Of a DNA stretch of 64,000 nt, positions 39,739 to 48,902 are shown one piece after another. The position numbers and the translations under genes were made by a program. Each line of letters opens with the position of its first letter. Position 1 is the first letter of the stretch. The notes under the pieces are model-generated. The model made no database searches and was not told the origin of the DNA. It saw only the letters and a list, made by a program, of their open reading frames with translations. The stretch is from JBGPEQ01 sp050180895 (GTDB lineage Bacteria > Pseudomonadota > Alphaproteobacteria > Dongiales > Dongiaceae). The DNA lies in the NCBI GenBank assembly GCA_050180895.1, contig JBFXDS010000017.1:1-64000 (forward strand). The letters are read 5' to 3'.

Positions 39739-40566
39739 TCAGCGCGGGCGGCTGGCAGAGCGCTTGGCGGGGTCGGTCGCGGCGTAGGCGTCGTCGCCGT
39801 CCTGCGGGCGGGCCGGAAGCTCCGAGCCCTGCGCCGTCACCAACTCGGCGAGCTTCGCGTTCCAACGCTCGTCCAGGCCGACGTCGCGGCCGCCCTCGAC
39901 GACACGCAGGCGGGTGGCCATGCCGGCCAGCTCCTGCTGGTGCCGGCGCACCATCTGCGCCTCGCGATAGGCCCAGCGCTGCAGCTCCTGCGCCTGCCAG
40001 CGGGCCATGGCGCGGGCGAAGCGCGCCGCCGCGCCGGCGTCGCCGCCATGATCCGCCGCGCGGGTCAGGGCGCGGCTCGCCTCACGCACGTCCTGCGGCA
40101 GCTCGTCCTCGGAATCGACCAGCGGCAGGTAGCGGTCGGCGCGCGAGCGGTCGACCACGACCGGACGGCCGGCGATCGCCGGAAACATGGTCCGCCCTTG
40201 ACCCGGGGCGGCGTCGGCACGGCGCGGCATCGAGGTCGAGACTTCCCCGTCGGGGGCGATGTGAATGTCGAAGCGGGCGATGGTCGAGGCGAAGCTGTCC
40301 CGTTCGGGATCGAGCGACACGACGCGGACATTGAGGACGATGGCCTGGGCGCCGTCGCCCGGGGCGATGATGTCGAGATGGTTGAACTCCGTCGCCGGCA
40401 CCAGCCAGCTGCGATCGGCGTTGCCGTATCCGGCCGACAGATGCGACCCGGCCGGCATGTTGCCGATGACGATGAAGGCATCGTCGCCGACGCCCAGAGT
40501 CCTGAGCGACGGCTGCAGCTCCAGCCTGACGCGCCGCGCCGCGGCGCCCGTCCCATCGATCGTCAT
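39739..40566 (-). CDS. Protein with adhesin-type beta domain, unknown role
   Basis: The 275-residue protein has an N-terminal part (about residues 15-95) with GDDAFIVIGNMPAGSHLSAG, WLVPATEFNHLDI and a following beta-rich stretch. It resembles one unit of the VCBS/cadherin-like repeats found in large secreted adhesins (pattern GLPAGATLSAG...W.L.P..L). The rest is charged and helical (ARFARAMARWQAQELQRW). No signal peptide is seen. ATG 40566 has GGGAG six bases upstream; GTG 40593 is an alternative. Two exact CtrA boxes lie 66 and 119 bases before the start, which suggests cell-cycle or motility-linked expression. Confidence 0.6.
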   Translation of the reverse strand: MTIDGTGAAARRVRLELQPSLRTLGVGDDAFIVIGNMPAGSHLSAGYGNADRSWLVPATEFNHLDIIAPGDGAQAIVLNVRVVSLDPERDSFASTIARFDIHIAPDGEVSTSMPRRADAAPGQGRTMFPAIAGRPVVVDRSRADRYLPLVDSEDELPQDVREASRALTRAADHGGDAGAAARFARAMARWQAQELQRWAYREAQMVRRHQQELAGMATRLRVVEGGRDVGLDERWNAKLAELVTAQGSELPARPQDGDDAYAATDPAKRSASRPR

Positions 40567-40631
40567 CCCGTGCTCCCAGCTCTCGATCGCCACGCGCCGT
40601 AATGCGGCCTGATCCGGACAATGATCGATGC

Positions 40632-40646
40632 TTAAATACTTTTTAA
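40632..40646 (-). promoter_or_regulatory. CtrA binding site 1
   Basis: TTAA-ATACTTT-TTAA is an exact match to the CtrA consensus TTAA-N7-TTAA, in an AT-rich region upstream of the minus-strand gene at 40566. Confidence 0.65.
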
Positions 40647-40684
40647 CTGCAGCGTTATTGTCTCGAATTCTATCAAAGTATCTA

Positions 40685-40699
40685 TTAAACGCCGCTTAA
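40685..40699 (-). promoter_or_regulatory. CtrA binding site 2
   Basis: TTAA-ACGCCGC-TTAA, a second exact CtrA match 53 bases from the first centre to centre. Two full sites in one 237-base gap are unlikely by chance in DNA this GC-rich. Confidence 0.65.
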
Positions 40700-40803
40700 G
40701 GTCACGGGAGAAAGACGTCGCCCTTCGCGGCAACGTGAGCGTTTACCTTAACGTTGTCTTTATGATGTCTTGCGGTGTGCCGCGCTCGGCCCCTGCGGGC
40801 CGC

Positions 40804-41169
40804 TCACGCCAGCGCGGCGCGGAGATCGGCGAGGCGGACCGGCTTGGTCAGCGTGTCGACCATTTGCACGCCGCCCTCCGTCCCGAACAGCCCGGCCATG
40901 CGGGCATATTTCGGATTGTAGCCGGTGGTGAGGATGACCTTGGCCGTGGCTCCCTGGGCCGCCAGCCACTGCATGATCTCGATGCCGTCGACATCGGGCA
41001 TGACGACATCGAGCACGATGTGGGTCGGGCCGAACTCCGCATAGACGCGGCGGAAATCGACCGAGCGCGTGCACACGCGCGCGACGAAGCCGAGGTCGGT
41101 CGCCGCCTTGCCGACGAAATCGGCGAAATCGGGCTCGTCGTCAACCACCAGCAGCCGTCGCTCGCTCAT
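40804..41169 (-). CDS. Single-domain response regulator
   Basis: The 121-residue protein is a CheY-like receiver with no output domain. The acidic pair is in LLVVDDEPD (Asp10-Asp11), the phosphorylated aspartate is Asp54 in HIVLDVVMPD, the switch threonine is in VILTTGYNP and the lysine in LTKPVR. Its start overlaps the last 29 bases of the large kinase gene, so both are cotranslated and almost certainly form a pair. Without an output domain it may act in a phosphorelay. Confidence 0.93.
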   Translation of the reverse strand: MSERRLLVVDDEPDFADFVGKAATDLGFVARVCTRSVDFRRVYAEFGPTHIVLDVVMPDVDGIEIMQWLAAQGATAKVILTTGYNPKYARMAGLFGTEGGVQMVDTLTKPVRLADLRAALA

Positions 41170-44100
41170 CTGTCGCTCCTTTCATTCCGGCGCTCCCCAT
41201 GGCGCGCGTGCGGTCGGCGTCGGCCAGCGCCGCGACGGACGACAGCGTCGCGCTTCGCGCCCGCGGCAGGAAGATGCGGACCGTCGTCCCGCGCCCGATC
41301 GCGCTGTCGATCTCGATATGGCCGCCGGACTGCTTGACGAAGCCATAGACCATGCTCAGCCCGAGCCCCGTGCCCTGGCCGACTCCCTTGGTGGTGAAGA
41401 ACGGGTCGAAGGCGCGGGCCTTCACCGCCTCGCTCATGCCGACGCCGCTGTCCGACACGGCGATGCGGACATAGTCGCCCGACGTCAGACTCGCGGCATC
41501 CCGCCCGTCGTCCGGGCCGACGGTGAGATTGGCAGCTTCGATCACGAGCCGGCCCCCGACGGACATGGCGTCGCGTGCGTTGATGACGAGGTTCAGCAGT
41601 GAGGTCTCCAGCTGCGCCTGATCGATCTCTGCCGGCCACAGCCCGTCGTCCAGCGCGAACGTCGCCGCGATCGTCGGGCCGAGCGGCCGCAGCAGGAGAT
41701 CGCGCATGTTGCGGATCAGGTCGTCGACCCGCGTCGTCTTCGGCGCCAGCGGCTGCCGGCGCGCATAGGCGAGCAGCCGATGCGTCAGGTCGGACCCGCG
41801 CAACGTCGAACGGAGCGCGGCCTCGATCTTCTGCCGGGCGCCGGCATGGCCGGGCAGCTCTTCCGCCAGGAGCTCGAGGTTGCCCAGGATCACGGCCAGC
41901 AGATTGTTGAAATCATGGGCGATGCCGCCCGTGAGGTGGCCGATCGCCTCCATCTTCTGCGATTGCACGAGCTGCTCCTCGAGCGCGCGCTGGCCGGTGA
42001 TGTCCTGCAGCGTCCCTTCCACCGCCACCCGCCGGCCGTCGCCGTCGCGCACGACCTCGCCGATCTCGCGGACCCAGGCGATTGCGCCGTCAGGACGGGT
42101 CACGCGGTATTCGACGACGTACTGGTCGAGGTCGGCGCGCACGTCGTCATAGAGGCGCCGGACGCGTCCGACATCGTCCGCATACATCACCTCCCGGGCC
42201 TCGGCATCGTTCTTCGGCATGTCGCCGTCGGCGACGCCGAGGAGCGGGCCGGAGCCGGGCGACCATCGATATTCCTCAGGCGTCCCATCGGAGGCGAATT
42301 GCCAGCTCCAGTAGGCGAGGCGCGCCTGCTGTTGCGCCCGCCGCAGCCGCGCCTCGCCCTCGCGCAGCGCGCGCTCGGCCTGCTTCCGCTCGGTGATGTC
42401 CTGCGTGATGCCGGCGACCGATACGCGGCGTCCCGCGGCATCGCGCTCGACCGCGCCCGTTTCCTCGACCCAGATGATCTCTCCGTCCGGACGGACGATC
42501 CGGTATTCCGCCGTATAGCTGTCTCGTCCGGCCTGGACCGACTCGTAGACGCCATGCATGCGCTTGCGGTCGTCGGGATGGAGCCGCTCGTAGAAGGCAG
42601 CTTCGGTACCGGGCAATTCGGCATCCGGCATGCCCAGGATGAGCCCGGACCCGGGCGCCCACTGATACCTCTCCGCGTCCAGCTGCCAGTGCCAATAGGC
42701 CAGCTTCGCCTGCTGCTGCGCGCGGCGCAGGCGCGCCTCGCTGTCGCGCAGCGCCAATTCCGCGCGCTTGCGGTCGGCGATGTCTATGGCGATGCCGCCG
42801 ATCGCGGTGATCGCGCCGGCGCCGTCGCGGATCGGGAACCTGACCTCGTAGGTCCATGGCAGGCGCTCCCGCTCCGGAAAATGGACCTCGCGGGTGACCG
42901 TCCCGCCGGTGGCCATGACTTCGGATTCCATGGCGTCCAGGGCACGGGTCCCCTCCGAGGGGAAGATGTCCACGGCGCGGCGGCCGATCAGCTCCCGCGC
43001 CGGCCTCCCGTAGGCCGATTCGACCCAGCCGTTGAGCATGAGGAACCGCCGGTCCGTATCCTTCATGGCCATCGCCGCCGGCGCGTTGCGCATGAACGTC
43101 CGCAAGCGTTCCTCGCTCTCGCGCAGCGCCGTCTCGACGAACTTCTGCTTGGTGATGTCCTGGATCGTGCCGATGAGGCGATAGGGCTTGCCGAACGAAT
43201 CCTGCTGCACCTTGGCGATGCCGCGGATCCACGCCGTCGTTCCGTCCGGCCGGACGATCCGGTACTCGGTCTCGTAGAGACCCGGGCGCTCCACCGCCTT
43301 GTGGAGCAGCCGGGCTATGCGTTCGCGATCATCCGGATGGACGAGGGCGAGAACATCGGCGTTGCTGCCGAGGCGGTCCGGCGGGAGTCCGAAGACGTCG
43401 ATCACATTCTCCGACCACGCGAGCCCGTCATGCGTTCCCAGCCTCTGATGCCAGGAGGCCAGACGCGCCAAGCGCTCGGCCTCGACGAGAAAGGCACGAT
43501 AGTCGGCGAGTCCGCGGTTGGCCGTCGCCAGCTGCGGCACCTCCACCGTCGTGCGCAGAACGTACTGAACTGCGCCGCTCTCGTCCTTGATCGGCACCAC
43601 GCTGGTGATCCAGGATTCCTCGCCCTGCTCGCCGGCATAGTGATCCTCGCGACCGACGATCGGGGTGCCGGTTTCGATGACGCGGCGGTGATCCTCGGCG
43701 GCGCTGTCGCGGTTGTACCGGCTCGGCCTCACCTCGGCGAGGCTGCGGCCGGCGACATCCGCTAGCCTGACGCCGTAGAGCGCTTCCAGGCGCTTGTTCA
43801 TGAGCACGATGCGGCGGTCGCGGTCGGTGATGCCGACGGTCACCGGGATGTGGTCGAGGATGCTCTGCAGGATCGCCTGGTTCTCGCGCAGCCGTTGCTC
43901 GCGCTGCTTCAGCTCGTCGATCGGCGTGAAGATCGTCACCGTGCCGCCGTCCGAGGTCGGGCGATCGCTGAAGCGGTACCAATGTCCGCAGATGTTGCGC
44001 TCGAAGAGGCCGTGCGGATCGCGATGCTGCGCCAGCCGCTCGGCGACCCACGCCTCTTCATGTCCGACGGCGCTCGGCACACGGCCGGCCATGACGTGGT

Positions 44101-44566
44101 TGCGCAGCATGTCCTCGAACCGCGTGCCCGGCGCCGGCGCGTGGGACTCCGAGGCGTAAAGCTGGCGATAGCGACGGTTGCAGATCACGAGCCGATCGTC
44201 GGAATCGTAGAGCGCGAACCCGTCTGCCAACCCCTCGATGCCGTCCACGAGCTGCTGACGGGCGCGCTTCAGCTCGTCCTTCGTGAGGCGCAGCGCGCTG
44301 TTGCTGGTGGCGAGCGAGGCCTGCGCCCCCCGCAGATCCGCGTTGGCCGCCGTCAGCGCTGCGCGCGTGCGCCGCAGAACCATGAGCTGGCGGACCGCCC
44401 ATGTTCCGAGGATAAGCACAGCGCCCAGCTGCGTGGCATAGGCAAGCAGCAGCCCGGCGGAACGGATTTCCGCCAGGACGACGACGGACGCGGCGAGATA
44501 GACCGCGAGCGCGCCGCAACCGGCCACGGACAGGAAGCGCCGTCGCCAGCCAGACATCATCTCCAT
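41141..44566 (-). CDS. Multi-PAS sensor histidine kinase
   Basis: The 1141-residue protein has two membrane helices at about residues 10-70, a short coiled coil, and about six PAS/PAC modules to about residue 890. The last ones share LRRAQQQAKLAYWHWQL-type starts and YRIVRPDG cores. The kinase core has the H-box HLTGGIAHDFNNLLAVILGN, N-box NLVINARDAM, G1 DSGVGM and G2 GTGLGLSMVYGF. The repeated PAS units look like internal duplications. ATG 44566 is chosen; ATG 44689 would add 41 residues. The overlapping response-regulator gene is its likely partner. The signal is unknown. Confidence 0.88.
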   Translation of the reverse strand: MEMMSGWRRRFLSVAGCGALAVYLAASVVVLAEIRSAGLLLAYATQLGAVLILGTWAVRQLMVLRRTRAALTAANADLRGAQASLATSNSALRLTKDELKRARQQLVDGIEGLADGFALYDSDDRLVICNRRYRQLYASESHAPAPGTRFEDMLRNHVMAGRVPSAVGHEEAWVAERLAQHRDPHGLFERNICGHWYRFSDRPTSDGGTVTIFTPIDELKQREQRLRENQAILQSILDHIPVTVGITDRDRRIVLMNKRLEALYGVRLADVAGRSLAEVRPSRYNRDSAAEDHRRVIETGTPIVGREDHYAGEQGEESWITSVVPIKDESGAVQYVLRTTVEVPQLATANRGLADYRAFLVEAERLARLASWHQRLGTHDGLAWSENVIDVFGLPPDRLGSNADVLALVHPDDRERIARLLHKAVERPGLYETEYRIVRPDGTTAWIRGIAKVQQDSFGKPYRLIGTIQDITKQKFVETALRESEERLRTFMRNAPAAMAMKDTDRRFLMLNGWVESAYGRPARELIGRRAVDIFPSEGTRALDAMESEVMATGGTVTREVHFPERERLPWTYEVRFPIRDGAGAITAIGGIAIDIADRKRAELALRDSEARLRRAQQQAKLAYWHWQLDAERYQWAPGSGLILGMPDAELPGTEAAFYERLHPDDRKRMHGVYESVQAGRDSYTAEYRIVRPDGEIIWVEETGAVERDAAGRRVSVAGITQDITERKQAERALREGEARLRRAQQQARLAYWSWQFASDGTPEEYRWSPGSGPLLGVADGDMPKNDAEAREVMYADDVGRVRRLYDDVRADLDQYVVEYRVTRPDGAIAWVREIGEVVRDGDGRRVAVEGTLQDITGQRALEEQLVQSQKMEAIGHLTGGIAHDFNNLLAVILGNLELLAEELPGHAGARQKIEAALRSTLRGSDLTHRLLAYARRQPLAPKTTRVDDLIRNMRDLLLRPLGPTIAATFALDDGLWPAEIDQAQLETSLLNLVINARDAMSVGGRLVIEAANLTVGPDDGRDAASLTSGDYVRIAVSDSGVGMSEAVKARAFDPFFTTKGVGQGTGLGLSMVYGFVKQSGGHIEIDSAIGRGTTVRIFLPRARSATLSSVAALADADRTRAMGSAGMKGATDERATAAGG

Positions 44567-44762
44567 GGCGCGGTCCCGGCCTCCGCCACCGCGGGATGCC
44601 GGTCCTTCGTCGGACGTGTGGCCACTGCCGTTCACTGCCGATGCGCCGGCAGTTCCATAGCGACGGCAAACCAACCCGGCCGAACGCATTCAGCCCGGGC
44701 CGCCGTCGGATTGCGTGCGGACAGTGATTAGCGCTGATCGCCGTTACGGAATGGTTAACGGC

Positions 44763-45698
44763 TCAAAAAGCCACTTGGTCGCCGCCCTTGAGGTCGAGCA
44801 TTTCGCGCGCCTCCTTCGGCGTCGCCACCTCCAAAGACAACGCCTCCAGGATGGTGCGGATGCGCGTCACCTGCTCGGCGTTGCTCTTGGCCAGCTGGCC
44901 CTTGCCGACATAGATCGAGTCCTCGAGCCCGACGCGGACGTTGCCGCCCATGATGGCGGCCATGCTGACGAAGGACAGCTGGTGGCGGCCGGCGGCCAGC
45001 ACCGACCAGTGATACTGGTCGCCGAACAGCTTGTCGGCGATGCGCTTCATGTGCGCGACATTCTCGGGATCGGCGCCGATGCCACCGAGGATGCCGAAGA
45101 TGGTCTGCACGAACAGCGGCGGCTTCACGATTCCGCGGTCGAGGAAGTGGGCGAGGGTATAGAGATGGCCGACATCGTAGCACTCGAACTCGAAGCGGGT
45201 GCCGCAGCCCTCGCCCAGTTCCTTCATCAGGAATTCGATATCCTTGAAGGTGTTGCGGAAGATGAAGTCGCGCGAGCCCTCGAGATGCTTCGGCTCCCAC
45301 GCGTACTTCCACTCCTTGTAGCGGTCGAGCATGGGGAAGAGGCCGAAATTCATCGAGCCCATGTTGCAGGTCGCCATCTCCGGCTTCGCCGCGACGGCGC
45401 CGGCCATGCGCTCCTGCAGGGTCATGCCGTGGCCGCCGCCGGTGGTGATGTTGAGCACGGCGTCGCTGCTCTGCTTGATGCGCGGCAGGAACTGCATGAA
45501 GACCTGAGGATCGGGCGTCGGCTTTCCGTCCTTGGGATCGCGCGCATGCAGATGGATGATGGCGGCGCCGGCCTCCGCCGCGTCGATCGCGGCGCGCGCG
45601 ATCTCCTCCGGCGTCACCGGCAGGTAGGGCGTCATCGTCGGCGTGTGGATCGAGCCGGTGACGGCGCAGGTGATGATGACTTTGCGGGCGGCGGCCAT
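44763..45698 (-). CDS. Beta-keto acid cleavage enzyme (BKACE, DUF849)
   Basis: The 311-residue TIM-barrel protein belongs to the family that condenses beta-keto acids with acetyl-CoA, first known as 3-keto-5-aminohexanoate cleavage enzyme in lysine fermentation. It has the start KVIITCAVTGSIHTPTMTP, the zinc-binding HLHARDP, NITTGGG, the FECYDVGHLY segment and GGNVRVGLEDS. Substrate within the family varies widely and is not set by these motifs. ATG 45698 has GGGGAG six bases upstream; the frame extends further to 45767 without support. It stands alone between the kinase and the transglycosylase genes. Confidence 0.88.
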   Translation of the reverse strand: MAAARKVIITCAVTGSIHTPTMTPYLPVTPEEIARAAIDAAEAGAAIIHLHARDPKDGKPTPDPQVFMQFLPRIKQSSDAVLNITTGGGHGMTLQERMAGAVAAKPEMATCNMGSMNFGLFPMLDRYKEWKYAWEPKHLEGSRDFIFRNTFKDIEFLMKELGEGCGTRFEFECYDVGHLYTLAHFLDRGIVKPPLFVQTIFGILGGIGADPENVAHMKRIADKLFGDQYHWSVLAAGRHQLSFVSMAAIMGGNVRVGLEDSIYVGKGQLAKSNAEQVTRIRTILEALSLEVATPKEAREMLDLKGGDQVAF

Positions 45699-45770
45699 CG
45701 CATTCTCCCCGGAAAACGTGGACGATGGCGCAGTTTGCATCGCCGGACAAGCGGCCGGCGGCGGCAAAGG

Positions 45771-46634
45771 CTAGCGGTTCTTGTTGCGGGCCGTTGCCGG
45801 CGGGGGCGATGCCGCATCGGCCGACGCGGCGACCTCCCGCGTCGGCGTGAATCCCGAGCGGTTCGTCGATCCGGCCGCCGGCTCGACCGACACCGCGGCC
45901 TGCTCGACCGCGGTCAGCGCCGTCGTCTTCTTCGGCTGCCGCATGGCGCGCGACTTGGCCAGCAGTTCGTCGGTGGCCGCCATGCGCTCGGCCACGTCCG
46001 CCGCCAGGATGCGTCGCTCCTCCTTGGTCAAGGGCACGATCGGGCCGACGCTGCTGATCACCTTGCCGAAGGCGTTGACGGTCAGGCGCCCTGCATAGGC
46101 GCGGCCGAGAGACGGCGTGCGCGAATGGTAGTAGCGCGCGGAAGTTGCCCAGTCCTTCGTTTCGTCGTGCAGCCAGGTCAGGAACTTCGCGGCATAGGCG
46201 ACGTTGGTGGCGGGATCGAAGGCCGCGTCGAGCGAGGCGAAGGCCTGCGGATGATAGTAAAGGTTCACCTGCATGCAACCGACGTCGATGACGCTCACGC
46301 CCTGTGCCTGCAGCTCCTGCACGAAGGCGACGGCCTCTTCCTTCGAGTCGAAATAGTGTCCCTCTCCCTGCGCGTTGACGGTCCACGGCCAGGCGCCGCG
46401 GCGGCCGTCGACGGTCCGGCCCGATTCGGCGAAGCCGATGGATTTCAGCAACCCCTCGGGGATCTTGTGCGTCTTCTCCGCGCCGTCGATATGGGCGAGG
46501 CAGGCGCCGACATCGTCCGCCGCCTCCGCTGTCCCTGCGGCCGCCAAGCCGGCGGACATCGCTACGGCCAGCATGACCGCCGCCGTCCTGCCCGCGCCTG
46601 TCCGACGGGCGCCTCTCGTCTCGGTCCGAATCAT
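45771..46634 (-). CDS. Lytic transglycosylase, SLT family
   Basis: The 287-residue protein has a signal peptide ending near AEA (residue 38) and a lysozyme-like SLT domain. The catalytic glutamate is in IGFAESGR, followed by GAWPWTVNAQGEGHYFDS and the GCMQVNLYYHPQAF segment. The domain should cleave peptidoglycan in the periplasm, often for secretion or flagellar assembly. The C-terminal 80 residues are low complexity. ATG 46634 starts the signal. Confidence 0.87.
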   Translation of the reverse strand: MIRTETRGARRTGAGRTAAVMLAVAMSAGLAAAGTAEAADDVGACLAHIDGAEKTHKIPEGLLKSIGFAESGRTVDGRRGAWPWTVNAQGEGHYFDSKEEAVAFVQELQAQGVSVIDVGCMQVNLYYHPQAFASLDAAFDPATNVAYAAKFLTWLHDETKDWATSARYYHSRTPSLGRAYAGRLTVNAFGKVISSVGPIVPLTKEERRILAADVAERMAATDELLAKSRAMRQPKKTTALTAVEQAAVSVEPAAGSTNRSGFTPTREVAASADAASPPPATARNKNR

Positions 46635-46878
46635 GCTTTACTGGGCTCCGACGCTGTTGTGCTTGTTGCGCTCAAGGAGCAGGCGACGGATGCCGCCACT
46701 TCCACCCGCAAGGGACCATACACGAATCCGCCGGTGGCGTCGAGGGAACAGCACGGGACAAACAAGGATTCGCGCGCGTGGTTAACGCAGGCACCCCCCT
46801 TCCGCCGCGCCTTGCGCGGGGTTCGGACGTTACTTCGGGCATAGCGACTAACCCGATCGCGCCGCGCGGGTTCCCGGC

Positions 46879-47451
46879 TTGACCGTCACCCGACTCCCGC
46901 CGCGGGTCGTCGCGCTGCTCGGCCTCGGGATCGTCGCCGCGACCGCCGCCATCCTGTACGCGATGGGCCAGCCGCCGATCTGCCGCTGCGGCAGCGTGGA
47001 ACTCTGGCACGGCGACGTGCTGAGCGCCGAGAACTCGCAGCATCTCGCCGACTGGTATTCGCCCTCGCACCTCATCCACGGGTTGCTGTTCTACGCGCTG
47101 ATGTGGCTGACGGCGCGGCGCTGGACCTTGGGCCCGCGTGCCGTCGCCGCCCTGCTGATCGAGAGTGCGTGGGAGATTCTCGAGAACTCGCCGATGGTCA
47201 TCGACCGCTACCGTGCGGCCACCATCTCGCTCGGCTACAGCGGCGACAGCGTCGTGAACTCGGTCAGCGACCTCGGCTTCATGTTGCTCGGCTTTTGGCT
47301 GGCGGCGCGCCTGCCGGTCGCCGTCTCCGTGATCCTCGCGATCCTGCTGGAGCTCGCCGTGGGCTACGCCATCCGCGACAACCTCACCCTCAACATCATC
47401 ATGCTGCTCTACCCGATCGACGCGATCAGGACCTGGCAGTCCGGCGGGTGA
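46879..47451 (+). CDS. UPF0314 (DUF2585) membrane protein
   Basis: The 190-residue protein has about four membrane segments and family landmarks CRCGSVELWHGDVLSAENSQ, DWYSPSHLIHGLLFY, ESAWEILENSP and GDSVVNSVSDLG. The family is common in alphaproteobacteria and has no known function. TTG 46879 is the only usable start before the first membrane segment. The gene begins after a 244-base gap in which I see no gene. Confidence 0.85.
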   Translation: MTVTRLPPRVVALLGLGIVAATAAILYAMGQPPICRCGSVELWHGDVLSAENSQHLADWYSPSHLIHGLLFYALMWLTARRWTLGPRAVAALLIESAWEILENSPMVIDRYRAATISLGYSGDSVVNSVSDLGFMLLGFWLAARLPVAVSVILAILLELAVGYAIRDNLTLNIIMLLYPIDAIRTWQSGG

Positions 47452-47530
47452 CCTCGCGCGGGTCTTCGCGCCACATGACAGCCGTCGATTTATCGGTCAT
47501 CGTCGCGGCAGCAACGTCGGGAACCACGCC

Positions 47531-48880
47531 ATGCAACAGCTTCGCCACCGCCCCAACGCCGATCTCGCCGCCGCCGCCGCGGAAGCCGAGGCGCGCTATG
47601 TCGCCGCCAACCCGAAGAGCGCGGCGCGCCACCGCAAGGCGGCCGCGTCCATGCCCGGCGGCAACACCCGTACGATCCTGCACTATTCGCCTTTCCCGCT
47701 CACCATCGCCGGCGGCGAGCGCTGCAACCTCCGCGACCTCGACGGCCACGTCTATGCCGACTTCCTCGGCGAGTACACGGCCGGCCTCTACGGCCACTCC
47801 AACCCGGTGATCCAGGCCGCTATCCGCAAGGCGGTGGAGGACGGCATCGCCCTCGGCGGCCCCAATTCCTATGAGGCGGACCTTGCCGCCGAGTTGTGCA
47901 AGCGATTCCCGTCGGTGGAGCGCGTGCGTTTCTGCAACTCCGGCACCGAGGCCAACCTCTTCGCCATCTCCACCGCGCGGCTGTTCACCGGCCGCGCGGC
48001 GATCATGGTGTTCCACGGCGCCTATCACGGCGGCGTCTTCTATTTCGGCCAGCACAAGGCCGGCATCAATGCGCCCTTCCCCTGGATCTACGCGACCTAC
48101 AACGACGTCGAGGGCACGCGCGCGCTGATCGAGAGGCACGCCGCGGAGTTGGCCGCGGTGCTGATCGAGCCGATGCAAGGCAGTGGCGGTGGCATCGCCG
48201 CCACCCCCGAGTTTCTCGATGCGCTGCGCGACGCCTGCACGCGGCACGGCATCGTCCTGATCTTCGACGAGGTGATGACCTCGCGCCTGTCGCCCGGCGG
48301 CCTGCAGAAGCTGCGGGGCGTGACGCCGGACATGACTAGCTTCGGCAAGTATCTCGGCGGCGGCGCCAGCTTCGGCGCCTTCGGCGGCCGCGCCGATATC
48401 ATGGCGCGCTATGATCCCAACCGCGCCGACGCGGTCTCCCATGCCGGCACCTTCAACAACAACGTCATTTCCATGGCGGCCGGCCTCGCCGGGCTGCGCG
48501 ACCTCTACACGCCGGCGGCGGCCGATCGCCTCAACGGCGCCGGCGACCGGCTGCGCGAGCGGCTGAACGCGCTCGCCGCCGCGCAGGGCGTGCCGCTGCA
48601 AGCGCTCGGCGTCGGCTCGATCATGGCTTTGCATTTTCACCGCGGCCCCGTGAGCAAGCCGCAGGACCTGTGGCCTGCGGATGCAGCCGCCGCGGCGGCC
48701 ATCGCCGACCTGCAGAAGCTGTTGCATCTCGATCTCCTCGACCAGGGCCAGTACATGGCGCGGCGCGGCTTCATCAGCCTGTCGCTGCCCATGACCGAGG
48801 CGGAGCTGGGCGGCTTCGCCGCGGCGGTGGAGGAGTTCCTTGCGGTGCGCGGGCCGGTGGTGCGGGCGGCGATCGGTTGA
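47531..48880 (+). CDS. Class III aminotransferase (glutamate-1-semialdehyde aminomutase-like)
   Basis: The 449-residue PLP protein has NSGTEANLFAI for phosphate binding, GAYHGGVFYFG, LIFDEVMTSRLSPGG with the cofactor aspartate and the Schiff-base lysine in FGKYLGGGASFGAFGG. The overall pattern (N-terminal SMPGGNTRTILHYSPFPL) is that of the GSA-aminomutase-like subgroup of unknown specificity rather than true HemL. ATG 47531 follows the UPF0314 gene by 79 bases. It is convergent with the phosphotransferase-like gene downstream. Confidence 0.87.
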   Translation: MQQLRHRPNADLAAAAAEAEARYVAANPKSAARHRKAAASMPGGNTRTILHYSPFPLTIAGGERCNLRDLDGHVYADFLGEYTAGLYGHSNPVIQAAIRKAVEDGIALGGPNSYEADLAAELCKRFPSVERVRFCNSGTEANLFAISTARLFTGRAAIMVFHGAYHGGVFYFGQHKAGINAPFPWIYATYNDVEGTRALIERHAAELAAVLIEPMQGSGGGIAATPEFLDALRDACTRHGIVLIFDEVMTSRLSPGGLQKLRGVTPDMTSFGKYLGGGASFGAFGGRADIMARYDPNRADAVSHAGTFNNNVISMAAGLAGLRDLYTPAAADRLNGAGDRLRERLNALAAAQGVPLQALGVGSIMALHFHRGPVSKPQDLWPADAAAAAAIADLQKLLHLDLLDQGQYMARRGFISLSLPMTEAELGGFAAAVEEFLAVRGPVVRAAIG

Positions 48881-48902
48881 GGGCGAGGCAATCGGCAACC
48901 GC

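Noticed and set aside
41780..43765. 661-codon plus-strand frame opposite the PAS kinase
   Set aside because: Antisense to clear PAS and kinase motifs; its own translation shows no domain.
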